Below are positions 39,316 to 50,547 of a DNA stretch of 64,000 nt, one piece after another; positions within the stretch are counted from its first letter, which is position 1; the number at the start of each line of letters is the position of its first letter. The notes under the pieces are model-generated. The model made no database searches and was not told where the DNA came from. It was given only the letters and a program-made list of their open reading frames with translations. The position numbers and the translations under genes were made by a program. The DNA is from Streptomyces sp. TLI_105 (lineage in GTDB: Bacteria > Actinomycetota > Actinomycetes > Streptomycetales > Streptomycetaceae): NCBI RefSeq assembly GCF_900105415.1, contig NZ_FNSM01000001.1, positions 5,977,501 to 6,041,500 of the forward strand. Direction: 5' to 3'.

Positions 39316-41208
39316 CTAGAGTCCCTTGATCGTGATGGTGATGGTGGAGCCCTCGGGCGCGGTCTCGCCGCCCTTCACGGACTGGCTCGCGACCGTGTCG
39401 CCGAGATAGGGGAAGGACTTCTTGACCTCCACCGCGAAGCCCGCGTCCTCCAGGGTCGCACGTGCGTCCGCGGTCGACTGGTCCGTCACGTCCGGGACCT
39501 CGACCGGCTTCGGCCCCTTGGAGACGGTGAGGGTGATGACGTCGCCCTCGGCGGCCCGGCTGCCCCCGGCGAGGGACTGGGCCGCGACGGTGCCGGCCTC
39601 CTCGGGGGAGTTGATCCGCTCCGGGGCGACCCGGACGGTGAGCCCCTCCTCCTGGAGGGCGGCCGTGGCGTCGGCGACGGTCTCGCCGCTGACGTCGGGC
39701 ACGTCGATCGGGGAACCCTTGCTGACCACCAGGGCGACGGCCGAGTCGGGGCTGCGCTCGGTGCCGGGCTCGGGGTCGGAACCGATCACGGAGCCCTGCG
39801 CGACGGAGTCGCTGAACTCCTCGGTGATCACCCCGGGGGCGAGGCCCTCCTGCTTCAGGAGGTGCTTGGCCTCCGCGAGCGGCTTGCCCTTGAGGTTGGG
39901 CACCTTCACGATCTCCGGGCCGCGGGAGAGCATGAGGGTGACCGTGTCGTTGCCCCGGACGCGCTCGCCGGGGGCGGGGTCGACGGCCATGACCGTGCCG
40001 CGTTCGTACACGTCGCTGAAGGCGCGCTTCGTGGTGCCGACCTCGAGACCGGCGTCGGAGAGGCGCTTCGTCGCGGCGGCCTCGGACTGGCCGAGGACGG
40101 CGGGGACCCGGGTGAACTGGCCGGAACTGATGTACCAGACGCCGGCGCCCAGGCCGAGGGCGAGCAGGACGGCGAGGACGACGAGGAGGGGTCCGCGCGG
40201 GGGCCTGCGGCGGGCGGCGGGGGGTGCCTCCGGGGCGGGCAGCCGGTTGGTGTGCAGGACGTCGGTTTCCGTGGGGACGGGACGGGCGATCACGCTCGTC
40301 CGGTCCTCGGCGGTGTCCCGGGCCTCGGACCGCGCGAGCGGCGGCACCGCGTCCAGCTGCTCGTCGCCGAGCCCGGCGCGGGCCTCCCGGAGCAGGGCGA
40401 GCAGGGCGACGGCGTCGTGCGGGCGGGCCTCGGGATCGCGGGCCGTGGCCGCCGCGACCAGCCCGTCCAGCTCCGGGGCGAGGCCGGGGACGGTCGCCGA
40501 GGGGGCGGGCACGTCGGTGTTCAGGTGCTGGTAGAGCACCTGGGCCGGGGTGTCGCCGGAGTGCGGCTTGCCGCCGGTCAGCATCTCGTAGAGGACGACA
40601 CCGCAGGCGTACACATCGGCGCGGGTGTCGGCGGTGCCGTGCTCGATCTGCTCCGGCGCGAGGTACGAGACCGTGCCGAGGACCGCGCCGGTCGTGGCCG
40701 TCGCCGAGCCCACGGCCCGCACGAGACCGAAGTCGGCGACCTTCACCCGGCCGTCGTCCCCTATCAGGACGTTCTCCGGCTTCATGTCCCGGTGCACGAA
40801 ACCCGCCCGGTGCGCGGCGCCCAGCGCGGCGAGCACCGGCTCCAGGATGTCGAGGGCGGCACGGGGCGAGAGGGCGCCGCGCTCGCGCAGGACGTCACGG
40901 AGGGTGCAGCCGGCGACGTACTCCATCGCCAGATAGACGTACGCGCCCTCGGCGCCCTGGTCGAAGACCCCGACGACGTTCGGGTGCGCGAGCCGGGCCA
41001 CGGACTTCGCCTCGCGGATGAACCGCTCGACGAAGGCGGCGTCGGCGGCGAGGGCCGGATGCATCACCTTGAGCGCGAGGACGCGGTCGAGGCGGGTGTC
41101 GACGGCCCGGTAGACGGTGGCCATCCCGCCGACGGCGATGCGCGCGTCGACGCGGTAGCGGCCGTCGAGCAGCCGCCCGACGAGGGGGTCCTGAAGGGTC
41201 GTGTCCAC
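39316..41208 (-). CDS. pkaF: PASTA-domain serine/threonine protein kinase (PkaF/PknL-like)
   Basis: 630 residues from GTG 41208. Kinase domain about 17-280: GGMATVYRA, ALKVMHPAL with the ATP Lys, FVHRDMKPENVL, VADFGLVRA and APEQ. A single membrane helix is at about 340-360. Four PASTA domains follow outside, each ending in a TVSKGP or similar strand (KVPNLKGKPL, DVPDVSGETV, EVPDVTDQST). They should bind wall muropeptides and report on wall state. The orthologue of PknL in M. tuberculosis phosphorylates the Rv2175c protein, whose homologue lies at 45203-45568. Confidence 0.94.
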   Translation of the reverse strand: MDTTLQDPLVGRLLDGRYRVDARIAVGGMATVYRAVDTRLDRVLALKVMHPALAADAAFVERFIREAKSVARLAHPNVVGVFDQGAEGAYVYLAMEYVAGCTLRDVLRERGALSPRAALDILEPVLAALGAAHRAGFVHRDMKPENVLIGDDGRVKVADFGLVRAVGSATATTGAVLGTVSYLAPEQIEHGTADTRADVYACGVVLYEMLTGGKPHSGDTPAQVLYQHLNTDVPAPSATVPGLAPELDGLVAAATARDPEARPHDAVALLALLREARAGLGDEQLDAVPPLARSEARDTAEDRTSVIARPVPTETDVLHTNRLPAPEAPPAARRRPPRGPLLVVLAVLLALGLGAGVWYISSGQFTRVPAVLGQSEAAATKRLSDAGLEVGTTKRAFSDVYERGTVMAVDPAPGERVRGNDTVTLMLSRGPEIVKVPNLKGKPLAEAKHLLKQEGLAPGVITEEFSDSVAQGSVIGSDPEPGTERSPDSAVALVVSKGSPIDVPDVSGETVADATAALQEEGLTVRVAPERINSPEEAGTVAAQSLAGGSRAAEGDVITLTVSKGPKPVEVPDVTDQSTADARATLEDAGFAVEVKKSFPYLGDTVASQSVKGGETAPEGSTITITIKGL

Positions 41209-41215
41209 GGCGACG

Positions 41216-41221
41216 AGTCTA
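41216..41221 (-). promoter_or_regulatory. -10 element of the leaderless kinase transcript
   Basis: TAGACT on the minus strand ends seven bases before GTG 41208, with no ribosome-binding site. Confidence 0.5.
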
Positions 41222-41390
41222 CGAGCCGGGGGCGGGGGGCTTGTGCGGTCGGGGCGGGACTGCAGCGCAGCTGTGACGCGTACGGCCGCTGGGCGGCTCC
41301 GTGGCCCTGGCGAGCCGCCGGCCCGTACGGGCGCCGACCGGTCCCCCGCCCGTGCGGGGCGCGCGCCCGCCGGGCGCGCTCGCAACGAGG

Positions 41391-41550
41391 GCGCGAGGGG
41401 TGGGCGCCGCCCCGGCGGGGCGACTGCCCGCAACGGGGGTGGGTGGGCGCCGGTTCAGCGGGGCGATTGCCCACGACGGGGGCGGGCACCGCCCGGTGGA
41501 GCGGCTGACCACGACGGCGTGGGCGCCGGCCCGGTGGAGGGGCGGGTGGG
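41391..41550 (+). repeat. Degenerate copies of the 42-bp intergenic repeat
   Basis: Three diverged units: GCGACTGCCCGCAACGGGGG, GCGATTGCCCACGACGGGGG and GCGGCTGACCACGACGGCG, each followed by GGGCGCC or CACCGCC and CCGGTGGA-like ends. They are the same family and orientation as 20568-20676. The gap 41209-41551 has no gene. Confidence 0.75.
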
Positions 41551-41551
41551 G

Positions 41552-43742
<2,191 letters not shown>

Positions 43743-43754
43743 GGGCGTCCAGCC

Positions 43755-43846
43755 CCTCCCTTCGCCGGCATGACCCGGATCAGGTTCGTACGGTCGGAGG
43801 CCGTCCCAGCCTCCCTCTCAGCCCGGTGCGTCCGGGCTCCCGCGAG
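43755..43846 (-). promoter_or_regulatory. TPP (THI-box) riboswitch
   Basis: Minus strand holds GGGAGCCCG, CGGGCTGAGAGGGAGGC, then GCCTCCGACC, GAACCTGATCCGGGTCATGCC and GGCGAAGGGAGG, the standard TPP aptamer. The last segment is the ribosome site, so thiamine pyrophosphate should hide it and block translation of thiO. Confidence 0.95.
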
Positions 43847-43903
43847 TGCTTTACGCCCGCCAGACTAGCCCGGGTCGACACCGGGCCGCAGACCCCTCCC
43901 TTC

Positions 43904-43918
43904 CTGACGGTCCGTCAG
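43904..43918. promoter_or_regulatory. 7-bp inverted repeat, TetR-type operator candidate
   Basis: CTGACGG-T-CCGTCAG is a perfect palindrome just upstream of the -10 hexamer of the flavoprotein gene. Sites of this form are typical of TetR-family repressors; which one is unknown. Confidence 0.6.
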
Positions 43919-43923
43919 ATGCG

Positions 43924-43929
43924 TAAGGT
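43924..43929 (+). promoter_or_regulatory. -10 element of the leaderless flavoprotein transcript
   Basis: TAAGGT ends six bases before GTG 43936, with no ribosome-binding site. The palindrome ends six bases upstream of it. Confidence 0.5.
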
Positions 43930-43935
43930 GGTCGG

Positions 43936-45159
43936 GTGAGTGAGCAGAAGCAGGCCCAGCAGCACGTCGTGATCGTCGGCGCCGGAATGGCGGGCGTCCA
44001 GACCGCCGTCGCCCTGCGCGAGCAGGGCTTCACCGGCCCCCTGACCCTCATCGGGGCCGAACCCCACCAGCCCTACGACCGGCCGCCGCTCTCCAAGGCG
44101 ATCCTCCTCGGCAAGGCCGAGGACTCCGCCTTCGAGATCGACTTCGAGGAGCTCGGCATCGAGCTCCGGCTCGGCCTGGACGTCACCGGACTGCGCGCCG
44201 CCGACCACGAGATCGACACCGAGGCCGGACCCGTCGCGTACGACACCCTGGTCGTCGCCACCGGAGCCCACCCCGTCACCCTGCCCGGCACCGAGGGCGT
44301 CCCCGGCGTCCACCTGCTGCGCACCCTCGACGACGCCGTGCGCCTCGGGCCCGTCCTGGAGCGCCGCCACTCTCTCGTGGTCGTCGGCGCCGGCTGGATC
44401 GGCGCCGAGTTCGCCACCGCCGCGCGCGAGGCGGGCTGCGCCGTCACCGTCGTCGAGGCCGCCGACCGCCCCCTCGCGGGAGCGCTGCCCGCCGAGGTCG
44501 CCGCCCCCATGGCCGAGTGGTACGGGGCGAGCGGCGCCGAACTCCTCACCCACGCGCGCGTGGCCACGGTCGAGCCCGGCGCGCCCGGCCGCGTCGTCCT
44601 CGCCGACGGCCGCGAACTGCCCGCCGACGCCGTCGTCGTCGGCATCGGCGCCCGCCCCGCCACCGGCTGGCTCACCGGCTCCGGCATCGCCCTCGACCCG
44701 AGCGGCGCCGTCACCGCGGACGACCGGCTGCGCACCTCCCTGCCCGACGTGTACGCCGTCGGCGACTGCGCCTCCTTCCCCTCCGCCCGCTACGGGGAGC
44801 GGCTCCTCGTCCACCACTGGGACAACGCGCTCCAGGGGCCCCGCGTGGTCGCCGCGGCGATCACCGGCGCCGCCGACGTGCCGTACGACCCGGTGCCGTA
44901 CTTCTGGTCCGAGCAGTTCGGCCGCTTCGTCCAGTACGCGGGACACCACGCGGACGCCGACGAGCTGCTGTGGCGCGGCGACCCGGCCGACGAGGCCTGG
45001 TCCGTGCTCTGGCTGCGCGCCGGCGTGCCGGTGGCCCTCCTCGCGGTCGGCCGCCCGCGCGACCTGGCCCAGGGCCGCAAGCTCATCGAGGCCGCCGTGC
45101 CCGTCGACCCCGAGCGCGCCGCGGACCCGTCCGTCCCCCTGAAGGCGGCAGTCCGGTAG
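43936..45159 (+). CDS. Ferredoxin/rubredoxin reductase-like FAD-dependent oxidoreductase
   Basis: 407 residues. FAD-binding VVIVGAGMAGVQTAVAL near residues 11-27, NAD-binding VVVGAGWIGAEFATAA near 148-163, and the flavin block DVYAVGDCAS. YDRPPLSKAILLGKAE is typical of ferredoxin reductases that serve P450 or ring-hydroxylating oxygenases. No P450 or ferredoxin is in the immediate vicinity, so the partner is elsewhere. A TetR-type palindrome covers its promoter. Confidence 0.9.
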   Translation: MSEQKQAQQHVVIVGAGMAGVQTAVALREQGFTGPLTLIGAEPHQPYDRPPLSKAILLGKAEDSAFEIDFEELGIELRLGLDVTGLRAADHEIDTEAGPVAYDTLVVATGAHPVTLPGTEGVPGVHLLRTLDDAVRLGPVLERRHSLVVVGAGWIGAEFATAAREAGCAVTVVEAADRPLAGALPAEVAAPMAEWYGASGAELLTHARVATVEPGAPGRVVLADGRELPADAVVVGIGARPATGWLTGSGIALDPSGAVTADDRLRTSLPDVYAVGDCASFPSARYGERLLVHHWDNALQGPRVVAAAITGAADVPYDPVPYFWSEQFGRFVQYAGHHADADELLWRGDPADEAWSVLWLRAGVPVALLAVGRPRDLAQGRKLIEAAVPVDPERAADPSVPLKAAVR

Positions 45160-45202
45160 GGCCCGACTACCGGCTGTCAGTCCGGGATGGCAGGCTTGTC
45201 CT

Positions 45203-45568
45203 GTGACCGAGATTGACGTAAAGATCGATGCTCTCGTCCCCGCCTGGCTCAACCTGCCCGAGATCGCGGAGATGCTCGATGTCGAGGTGACGCGCGTGCG
45301 GCAGCTGGTCAAGGAGGGCCAGCTCATCGCCGTGCGCCGCGGACCGAACAACGCGCTGTACGTGCCCGCCGCCTTCATCCAGGGCGACAAGGTCGTCAAG
45401 GGTCTGGTCGGGACCCTGACGCTGCTGCGGGACGACGGCTTCACCGACGAAGAGATGCTGGAGTGGCTCTTCACTCCGGACGAGAGCCTGCCGGGCACGC
45501 CCGCGCAGGCGCTCAACGAGAACCGCGGCACGGAGGTGAAGCGCCGCGCCCAGGCGCTCGCCGTCTGA
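45203..45568 (+). CDS. Rv2175c-family winged-helix DNA-binding protein
   Basis: 121 residues from GTG 45203. The N-terminal helix-turn-helix WLNLPEIAEMLDVEVTRVRQLVKEGQLIAVRRG and the C-terminal DDGFTDEEMLEWLFTPDESL match the mycobacterial Rv2175c pattern. In M. tuberculosis this protein is phosphorylated by PknL, and the homologous kinase here is 4 kb away. The known acceptor in Rv2175c is near its N-terminus; only Thr2 is comparable here, so conserved phosphorylation is uncertain. Confidence 0.88.
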   Translation: MTEIDVKIDALVPAWLNLPEIAEMLDVEVTRVRQLVKEGQLIAVRRGPNNALYVPAAFIQGDKVVKGLVGTLTLLRDDGFTDEEMLEWLFTPDESLPGTPAQALNENRGTEVKRRAQALAV

Positions 45569-45617
45569 CGCGCCCGCGCCGACGTACGTACGCACCGAAG
45601 ACACCACCAGCTGGTGT

Positions 45618-45652
45618 CGCGGCGCCCGCCCCTCATGGGCCGGGCGCCGCGG
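45618..45652 (+). terminator. Terminator after the Rv2175c-like gene
   Basis: Inverted repeat GCGGCGCCCG/CGGGCGCCGC with a 12-base loop; a smaller ACACCA/TGGTGT hairpin sits just before it. Confidence 0.65.
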
Positions 45653-45682
45653 CACCGGCGCACGAACGGGGGGAACCCACCC

Positions 45683-46336
45683 ATGTCCACGCCTCGTGAG
45701 CGACTCGCCGACGCCCGGCTCTACCTGTGCACCGACGCCCGGAAGCGCCAGGGCGACCTGCCGGACTTCCTCGACGCCGTGCTCTCCTCCGGCGTGGACA
45801 TCGTGCAGCTCCGCGACAAGGGCATGGAGGCCGGTGAGGAGCTGGAGCACCTCGCCGTCTTCGCCGACGCCGCCCGCCGGCACGGCAGGCTCCTCGCGGT
45901 GAACGACCGGGCCGACGTCGCCCACGCCATCGGCTCCGACGTCCTCCACCTCGGCCAGGGCGACCTGCCCGTGCCCGCGGCCCGCGCGATCCTCGGCGAC
46001 GAGGTGCTGATCGGCCGCTCCTGCCACGCCGAGAGCGAGGTGGCCGCGGCCGCCGCCGAGCCGGGCGTGGACTACTTCTGCACCGGCCCCTGCTGGCCCA
46101 CCCCCACCAAGCCCGGACGGTACGCGCCGGGGCTCGGCCTCGTGCGGTACGCGGCGGAGCTGGCCCAGGACCGGCCCTGGTTCGCCATCGGCGGCATCGA
46201 CGAGACCAACCTCGACGAGGTCCTGGACGCGGGCGCCCGCCGGATCGTCGTCGTCCGCGCCATCACCGAGGCCGCCGACCCGGCCGCCGCGACGGCCGCC
46301 CTCGCCAAGCGCGTCCGCGAGCGCGCCGAAGCCTGA
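45683..46336 (+). CDS. thiE: Thiamine phosphate synthase
   Basis: 217 residues, TIM barrel. [38 protein letters not shown] and [10 protein letters not shown]; the usual GPIFPTxTK loop is [11 protein letters not shown] here. It joins the pyrimidine pyrophosphate and thiazole phosphate. GGGGGG lies upstream of ATG 45683. No TPP riboswitch precedes it, so its control differs from thiOSG. Confidence 0.94.
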   Translation: MSTPRERLADARLYLCTDARKRQGDLPDFLDAVLSSGVDIVQLRDKGMEAGEELEHLAVFADAARRHGRLLAVNDRADVAHAIGSDVLHLGQGDLPVPAARAILGDEVLIGRSCHAESEVAAAAAEPGVDYFCTGPCWPTPTKPGRYAPGLGLVRYAAELAQDRPWFAIGGIDETNLDEVLDAGARRIVVVRAITEAADPAAATAALAKRVRERAEA

Positions 46337-46367
46337 GGGGCACGACCGCGGGGCGCCCGGCGCGCAC

Positions 46368-46503
46368 CCGACCTCCGCCAGGCAGCCGTCCGACCTCCGT
46401 CCGACCTCCGTCCGGCCGTCGTCCGGCCGTCGTCCGACCTCCGCCAGGCAGCCGGTCGACCTCCGCCAGGCAGCTGTCCGGCCTCTGTCCGACAGCTGTC
46501 CGA
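46368..46503 (+). repeat. Degenerate 11-bp tandem repeat
   Basis: Steps such as CCGACCTCCGT twice, CCGGCCGTCGT twice, and GACCTCCGCCAGGCAG three times at larger spacing. It fills most of the thiE-metF gap and shows no coding potential. Confidence 0.75.
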
Positions 46504-46553
46504 AAAGGTGTCCAACACTCGGACGGGGTGTACGCGGTTCCCTGGACCGCGTC

Positions 46554-46559
46554 TAACCT
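46554..46559 (+). promoter_or_regulatory. -10 element of the leaderless metF transcript
   Basis: TAACCT ends six bases before ATG 46566. Confidence 0.45.
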
Positions 46560-46565
46560 GCCCGT

Positions 46566-47483
46566 ATGGCCCTTGGTACCGCTTCCGTCCGCTCGGACCG
46601 TGCGCGCACGGTCCGCGAGATCCTCGCTGCCGGTGACACGTCGTACTCCTTCGAGTTCTACGCGCCCCGCACCGAGAAGGGCGAGCAGGTCCTCTGGAAC
46701 GCCATGCGCCGCGTCGAGGCGGTCGGCCCCAGCTTCGTCTCCGTGACCTACGGCGCCGGCGGCTCCACCCGCGGCGGCACCGTCAAGGCCACCCAGAAGA
46801 TCGCCTCCGACACCACGCTCACCCCCGTCGCCCACCTCACGGCCGTCGACCACTCGGTCGCCGAACTGCGGAACATCCTCGGCCAGTACGCCGACGCGGG
46901 CATCCGCAACATGCTCGCCCTGCGCGGCGACCCGGCGGGCGACCCGCTGGGGGAGTGGATCGAGCACCCGGAGGGCGTGAAGTACGCCGCCGACCTCGTC
47001 CGGCTGATCAAGGAGTCGGGAGACTTCTGCGTCGGCGTCGCCGCCTTCCCGGAGATGCACCCCCGGTCCACGGACTGGGACACGGACATCCGGCACTTCG
47101 TGGACAAGTGCCGCGCGGGCGCCGACTACGCGATCACCCAGATGTTCTTCGACCCGGAGAACTACCTGCGGCTGCGCGACAGCGTGGCGAAGGCGGGCTG
47201 CGAGACCCCGATCATCCCCGAGGTCATGCCCGTCGTGAACGTGAAGACGCTCGACCGGCTGCCCCAGCTGAGCAACGCCGCCTTCCCCGCGGACGTGAAA
47301 GAGCGCATCCTCGCCGTCAAGGACGATCCCACCGCTGTACGCTCCATCGGTATCGAGTTCGCGACGGAGTTCTGCGCGCGTCTGCTCTCCGAGGGTGTCC
47401 CCGGACTGCACTTCATCACGCTCAACAGCTCCACCGCGACACTCGAGATCTACGAGAATCTCGGACTGCACCAGCAGTCGTGA
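46566..47483 (+). CDS. metF: 5,10-methylenetetrahydrofolate reductase
   Basis: 305 residues, FAD-dependent TIM barrel. [17 protein letters not shown] at the start, [35 protein letters not shown] and [14 protein letters not shown] are all standard. It makes 5-methyl-THF for methionine synthesis, a link to the SAM-IV riboswitch gene. No riboswitch is visible in front of metF. Confidence 0.96.
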   Translation: MALGTASVRSDRARTVREILAAGDTSYSFEFYAPRTEKGEQVLWNAMRRVEAVGPSFVSVTYGAGGSTRGGTVKATQKIASDTTLTPVAHLTAVDHSVAELRNILGQYADAGIRNMLALRGDPAGDPLGEWIEHPEGVKYAADLVRLIKESGDFCVGVAAFPEMHPRSTDWDTDIRHFVDKCRAGADYAITQMFFDPENYLRLRDSVAKAGCETPIIPEVMPVVNVKTLDRLPQLSNAAFPADVKERILAVKDDPTAVRSIGIEFATEFCARLLSEGVPGLHFITLNSSTATLEIYENLGLHQQS

Positions 47484-47537
47484 CCGGTCGTACCCGCCCC
47501 GACCCGCGGCGGTGACCGTGGAGAGGGGCGGCGGGGC

Positions 47538-48401
47538 ATGGGGTGGACGGTCCTCTACATCGCGTTCGGCGTGGTCGCACTGTGGCTGCTGGGGGAGGTG
47601 CTCCTCCAGTACAAGGCGCGGCTGCGCTGGCGCCTGCTCGCCTTCGGCGGCTTCCTCTGCGTGGTCCTGGGCGTCCTGCTGCCCTCGGTGCTCGTCATCG
47701 TCGCCGGAGCCGTGGCCTTCGCCGTCGGCCAGACCTATGTGACGCTCTCCTTCCGCCGCGGCTTCTCCACCGGCTGGGCGATCGGCGGCAACCCGGGCGC
47801 GAGCCGCCGCCGCAAGGCCGCCGCGCCGGCCGAGGCCGGACCCACCCTGGAGGTCACCGAGCTGTCGTACGACACGGGGGACACCGCGTACGACACGGAG
47901 GACGGGGCCGGTCACGACGCGATCGGTCACGACGGGCACCGGGAGACGGCCGGGGAGACCACGGCGGTCTACGAGCCGCAGCCGATGCCCGACGAGACCG
48001 GCCAGTACGGGATCTACGACGTCGCCGGCCAGGGCGCCGGCTACGGCACGGGCTACGACCCCTACGCGTCCGGGTACGAGCAGCACTCGTACGGACAGAC
48101 CTCCTACGAGCAGCCCGGCTTCGAGCAGCCCTCCTACGAGCAGCAGCCGGCCTACGACTACGGTGCCGCCACCGGCCAGCAGCAGTACGCCGCGTACTCC
48201 GACCCGTACATCGGCCCGGGCACGGACAGCCAGCAGTACACCCCGTACTACACCGACCCCTACGCCCCCTCGTACACCTACGACACCCCGCCGGGCGGCG
48301 TCTGGGTCCCGCAGCAGCGCGACACCGACCAGGACCCGCAGCAGCCCCCGTACGGCTACGAGCAGCCGCACCCGGACGACCAGCAGCAGTACCGCTACTG
48401 A
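47538..48401 (+). CDS. Membrane protein with a long Tyr/Gln-rich disordered tail
   Basis: 287 residues. Two membrane helices at residues 2-20 and 33-65, then about 210 residues of low complexity. The tail is rich in Tyr, Gln, Pro, Asp and Gly, with repeats such as YEQPGFEQPSYEQQPAYDY, and few hydrophobic residues except Tyr. This composition suggests phase separation or a scaffold. No family was recognised. Confidence 0.88.
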   Translation: MGWTVLYIAFGVVALWLLGEVLLQYKARLRWRLLAFGGFLCVVLGVLLPSVLVIVAGAVAFAVGQTYVTLSFRRGFSTGWAIGGNPGASRRRKAAAPAEAGPTLEVTELSYDTGDTAYDTEDGAGHDAIGHDGHRETAGETTAVYEPQPMPDETGQYGIYDVAGQGAGYGTGYDPYASGYEQHSYGQTSYEQPGFEQPSYEQQPAYDYGAATGQQQYAAYSDPYIGPGTDSQQYTPYYTDPYAPSYTYDTPPGGVWVPQQRDTDQDPQQPPYGYEQPHPDDQQQYRY

Positions 48402-48422
48402 GGCCCCGGGCCTCCGCGGCCC

Positions 48423-49832
48423 CTACCGGGAGCCGCGGAAGTCCGCGCCCTCCACGATGAGTCCGGCCACCAGCGCGCCCGACATGCCGGCGTGGGCGAG
48501 GCCGCCGCCGGGGTGCGACCAGCCGCCGGCGGAGTACAGCCCCGGCAGCGGGGAGCGGTTGGCGGCGGGCAGGAGCAGCCCGCCCGCCCCGGCGAGGGCG
48601 GGCCCCGGCACCTCGGCGGCGCCCGTGTCCCGCCGGACGTCCTCCGGGGTGCGGACGTGCCGCCACAGCAGCCGCTCCGCGAGCCCCGGCACCGCCCGCC
48701 CGGCCGCCTCGGCCATCCGGTCGGCGAAGGCCGCCCAGTCCTGGTCGGGAGCCGTGCGGACGGTCGCGGTGACCGTCACCGACTCGTGCTCCCCGTCCGG
48801 GCGCAGCGCCGGGTCGTCCGGCCGCAGCACGGTCACGGTCGGCCGCCCGCCCTCCGCGTGCACGACGGTCCGGTGGACCGCGTCCGCCTCCCGGGGACCG
48901 CGCAGGGCCAGACAGACCGTCACCCGGCCCGTGCCGTTCGCCTGGTGGCGAGGCACGTCCTGGCCGTGGTGGAGCGCCGACACCGGGGCCCCGGACACCA
49001 CATGGTCGGCCTCGACCGTCTCGCCGCCGGCCAGCCGGACACCGGCCGCCCGGCCGTCCTTCTCCAGGACGCCCTCCACCGGCGTCCCGAACACGAACTC
49101 CACGCGCCGCTTCCGGCACCGCTCGTACACCGCGTCGGCGAGCGCCCGCAGGCCCCCGCCCACGTACCAGCTGCCGAAGGTCTGCTCCATGTACGGCAGG
49201 ACGGCGGCCGAGGCCGGGGCGGTCGTCGGGTCGAAGCCGTACGACCACGCGTACGCGTCGAGGAGGGCCGCGAGCCGGGGGTCGCGCAGCTCCCGCGCCC
49301 CGACCTGGGCGAGCGTCGTCGTCGGGCGCCGCAGCAGACCCGCCTTCAGGGCCGGGTACGGCTCGCGGGACAGCGGCGCCGGGTCGGCCGGCTGCGGCTC
49401 CTCCAGGAGCGGGCGCCGGGTCCGGTCCCAGGCCTCGCGGGCCCGCGTCAGGAAGTCGCCCCAGCGCTCGCCCGCGCCCGCGCCGAGCGCGGCGTCCAGG
49501 GCTGCGACCGTGCCGGCCCGGGAGGCGTTCGGCAGGTCGACGCGGGTGCCGTCGGCGAAGACGTGACGGGCCGCCGGATCGACCTGCGTCAGCGAGACGC
49601 ACTCCTCCAGCGGCTCCTTGCCGGTCTTCACGAACAGGTCCCGGTAGACGGCCGGCAGGTGCAGCAGCCCGGGGCCGGTGTCGAACGCGAAGCCGTCCCG
49701 CTCGAAGCGACCGACCGCGCCGCCGTACGTCGACGTCTTCTCGTACACCGTCACCGTGTGTCCGGCGACCGCCAGCCGGGCCGCCGCCGCCATGGCGCCG
49801 AGTCCCGCGCCGATCACCACAATCCGTGCCAT
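48423..49832 (-). CDS. Phytoene-desaturase-like FAD-dependent oxidoreductase
   Basis: 469 residues. FAD motif VVIGAGLGAMAAAARLAVAGHTVTVYEK at the start; FAFDTGPGLLHLPAVYRDLF fits CrtI-like members; the C-terminal end GLYSAGGWSHPGGGLAHAGMSGALVAGLI contains the second FAD site. It could desaturate or isomerise an isoprenoid or carry out a related amine or lipid oxidation. No carotenoid genes are nearby, so the substrate is unknown. Confidence 0.9.
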   Translation of the reverse strand: MARIVVIGAGLGAMAAAARLAVAGHTVTVYEKTSTYGGAVGRFERDGFAFDTGPGLLHLPAVYRDLFVKTGKEPLEECVSLTQVDPAARHVFADGTRVDLPNASRAGTVAALDAALGAGAGERWGDFLTRAREAWDRTRRPLLEEPQPADPAPLSREPYPALKAGLLRRPTTTLAQVGARELRDPRLAALLDAYAWSYGFDPTTAPASAAVLPYMEQTFGSWYVGGGLRALADAVYERCRKRRVEFVFGTPVEGVLEKDGRAAGVRLAGGETVEADHVVSGAPVSALHHGQDVPRHQANGTGRVTVCLALRGPREADAVHRTVVHAEGGRPTVTVLRPDDPALRPDGEHESVTVTATVRTAPDQDWAAFADRMAEAAGRAVPGLAERLLWRHVRTPEDVRRDTGAAEVPGPALAGAGGLLLPAANRSPLPGLYSAGGWSHPGGGLAHAGMSGALVAGLIVEGADFRGSR

Positions 49833-49839
49833 GCGGACG

Positions 49840-49845
49840 AGCCTA
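49840..49845 (-). promoter_or_regulatory. -10 element of a leaderless transcript
   Basis: TAGGCT on the minus strand ends seven bases before ATG 49832. Confidence 0.5.
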
Positions 49846-49886
49846 TCCGGCGCCTCCGACACCGCCCGAAGCCCCTGCGGCCGGGG

Positions 49887-50534
49887 TCAGAAGTGGTCGG
49901 ATCCGTCGTCCGGCGGGCCCTGGGCCCGTGGTCGCGCCCCCAGGGCCGCGAGCCGTCTCTCCTCCCGCCGCTGGGACCGCCGGAGCCAGAAGCGGCGGAT
50001 CCGCCGGGCGAGGAAGACCAGTATCGCCAGGCCCGACAGGAGCAGGACGGCCGCGATGACCGACGCCGCCACCGGATGGAAGACCGCGAAGGTGATGATC
50101 GCGGCCACGCCGAGGTCCTCCGCCAGGCTCAGCGCGATGTTCGAGAACGGCTCCGGGGAGGAGTTGACCGCCATCCTCGTCCCGGCCTTGACGAAGTGAC
50201 TGAGCAGGGCGGTCGAACCGCCGACCGCACCGGCCGCCAGCTCGGGCAGCGAACCGTTCTGCCCGGCGAGCAGGGCGCCGACCACGGCGCCCGCGATCGG
50301 CCGGATCACCGTGTGGACGGAGTCCCATATCGAGTCGACGTACGGAATCTTGTCCGCCACCGCCTCGCACAGGAACAGCACGCCCGCCGCGACGAGGACA
50401 TCGGTGCGCTGCAAGGACGCGGGCACCTCGTCGGTCAGCCCGGTCGCGCCGAAGACGCCGAACAGCAGGACCACCGCGTACGCGTTGATCCCGCTCGCCC
50501 AGCCGCTGGTGAACACCAGGGGGAGTACGGACAC
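49887..50534 (-). CDS. DUF4126 membrane protein
   Basis: 215 residues from GTG 50534. Five or six membrane helices. GWASGINAYAVVLLFGVFGATGLTDEVP at the N-terminus is the family hallmark, and GAVGGSTALLSHFVKAGTR is conserved further in. The C-terminal 40 residues are Arg-rich. No function is established. Confidence 0.9.
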   Translation of the reverse strand: MSVLPLVFTSGWASGINAYAVVLLFGVFGATGLTDEVPASLQRTDVLVAAGVLFLCEAVADKIPYVDSIWDSVHTVIRPIAGAVVGALLAGQNGSLPELAAGAVGGSTALLSHFVKAGTRMAVNSSPEPFSNIALSLAEDLGVAAIITFAVFHPVAASVIAAVLLLSGLAILVFLARRIRRFWLRRSQRREERRLAALGARPRAQGPPDDGSDHF

Positions 50535-50541
50535 GCCCGCG

Positions 50542-50547
50542 ATCGTA
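50542..50547 (-). promoter_or_regulatory. -10 element of a leaderless transcript
   Basis: TACGAT on the minus strand ends seven bases before GTG 50534. Confidence 0.5.

Noticed and set aside
46368..46503. CRISPR array
   Set aside because: Repeats are short, adjacent and without unique spacers, and no cas gene is in the window.
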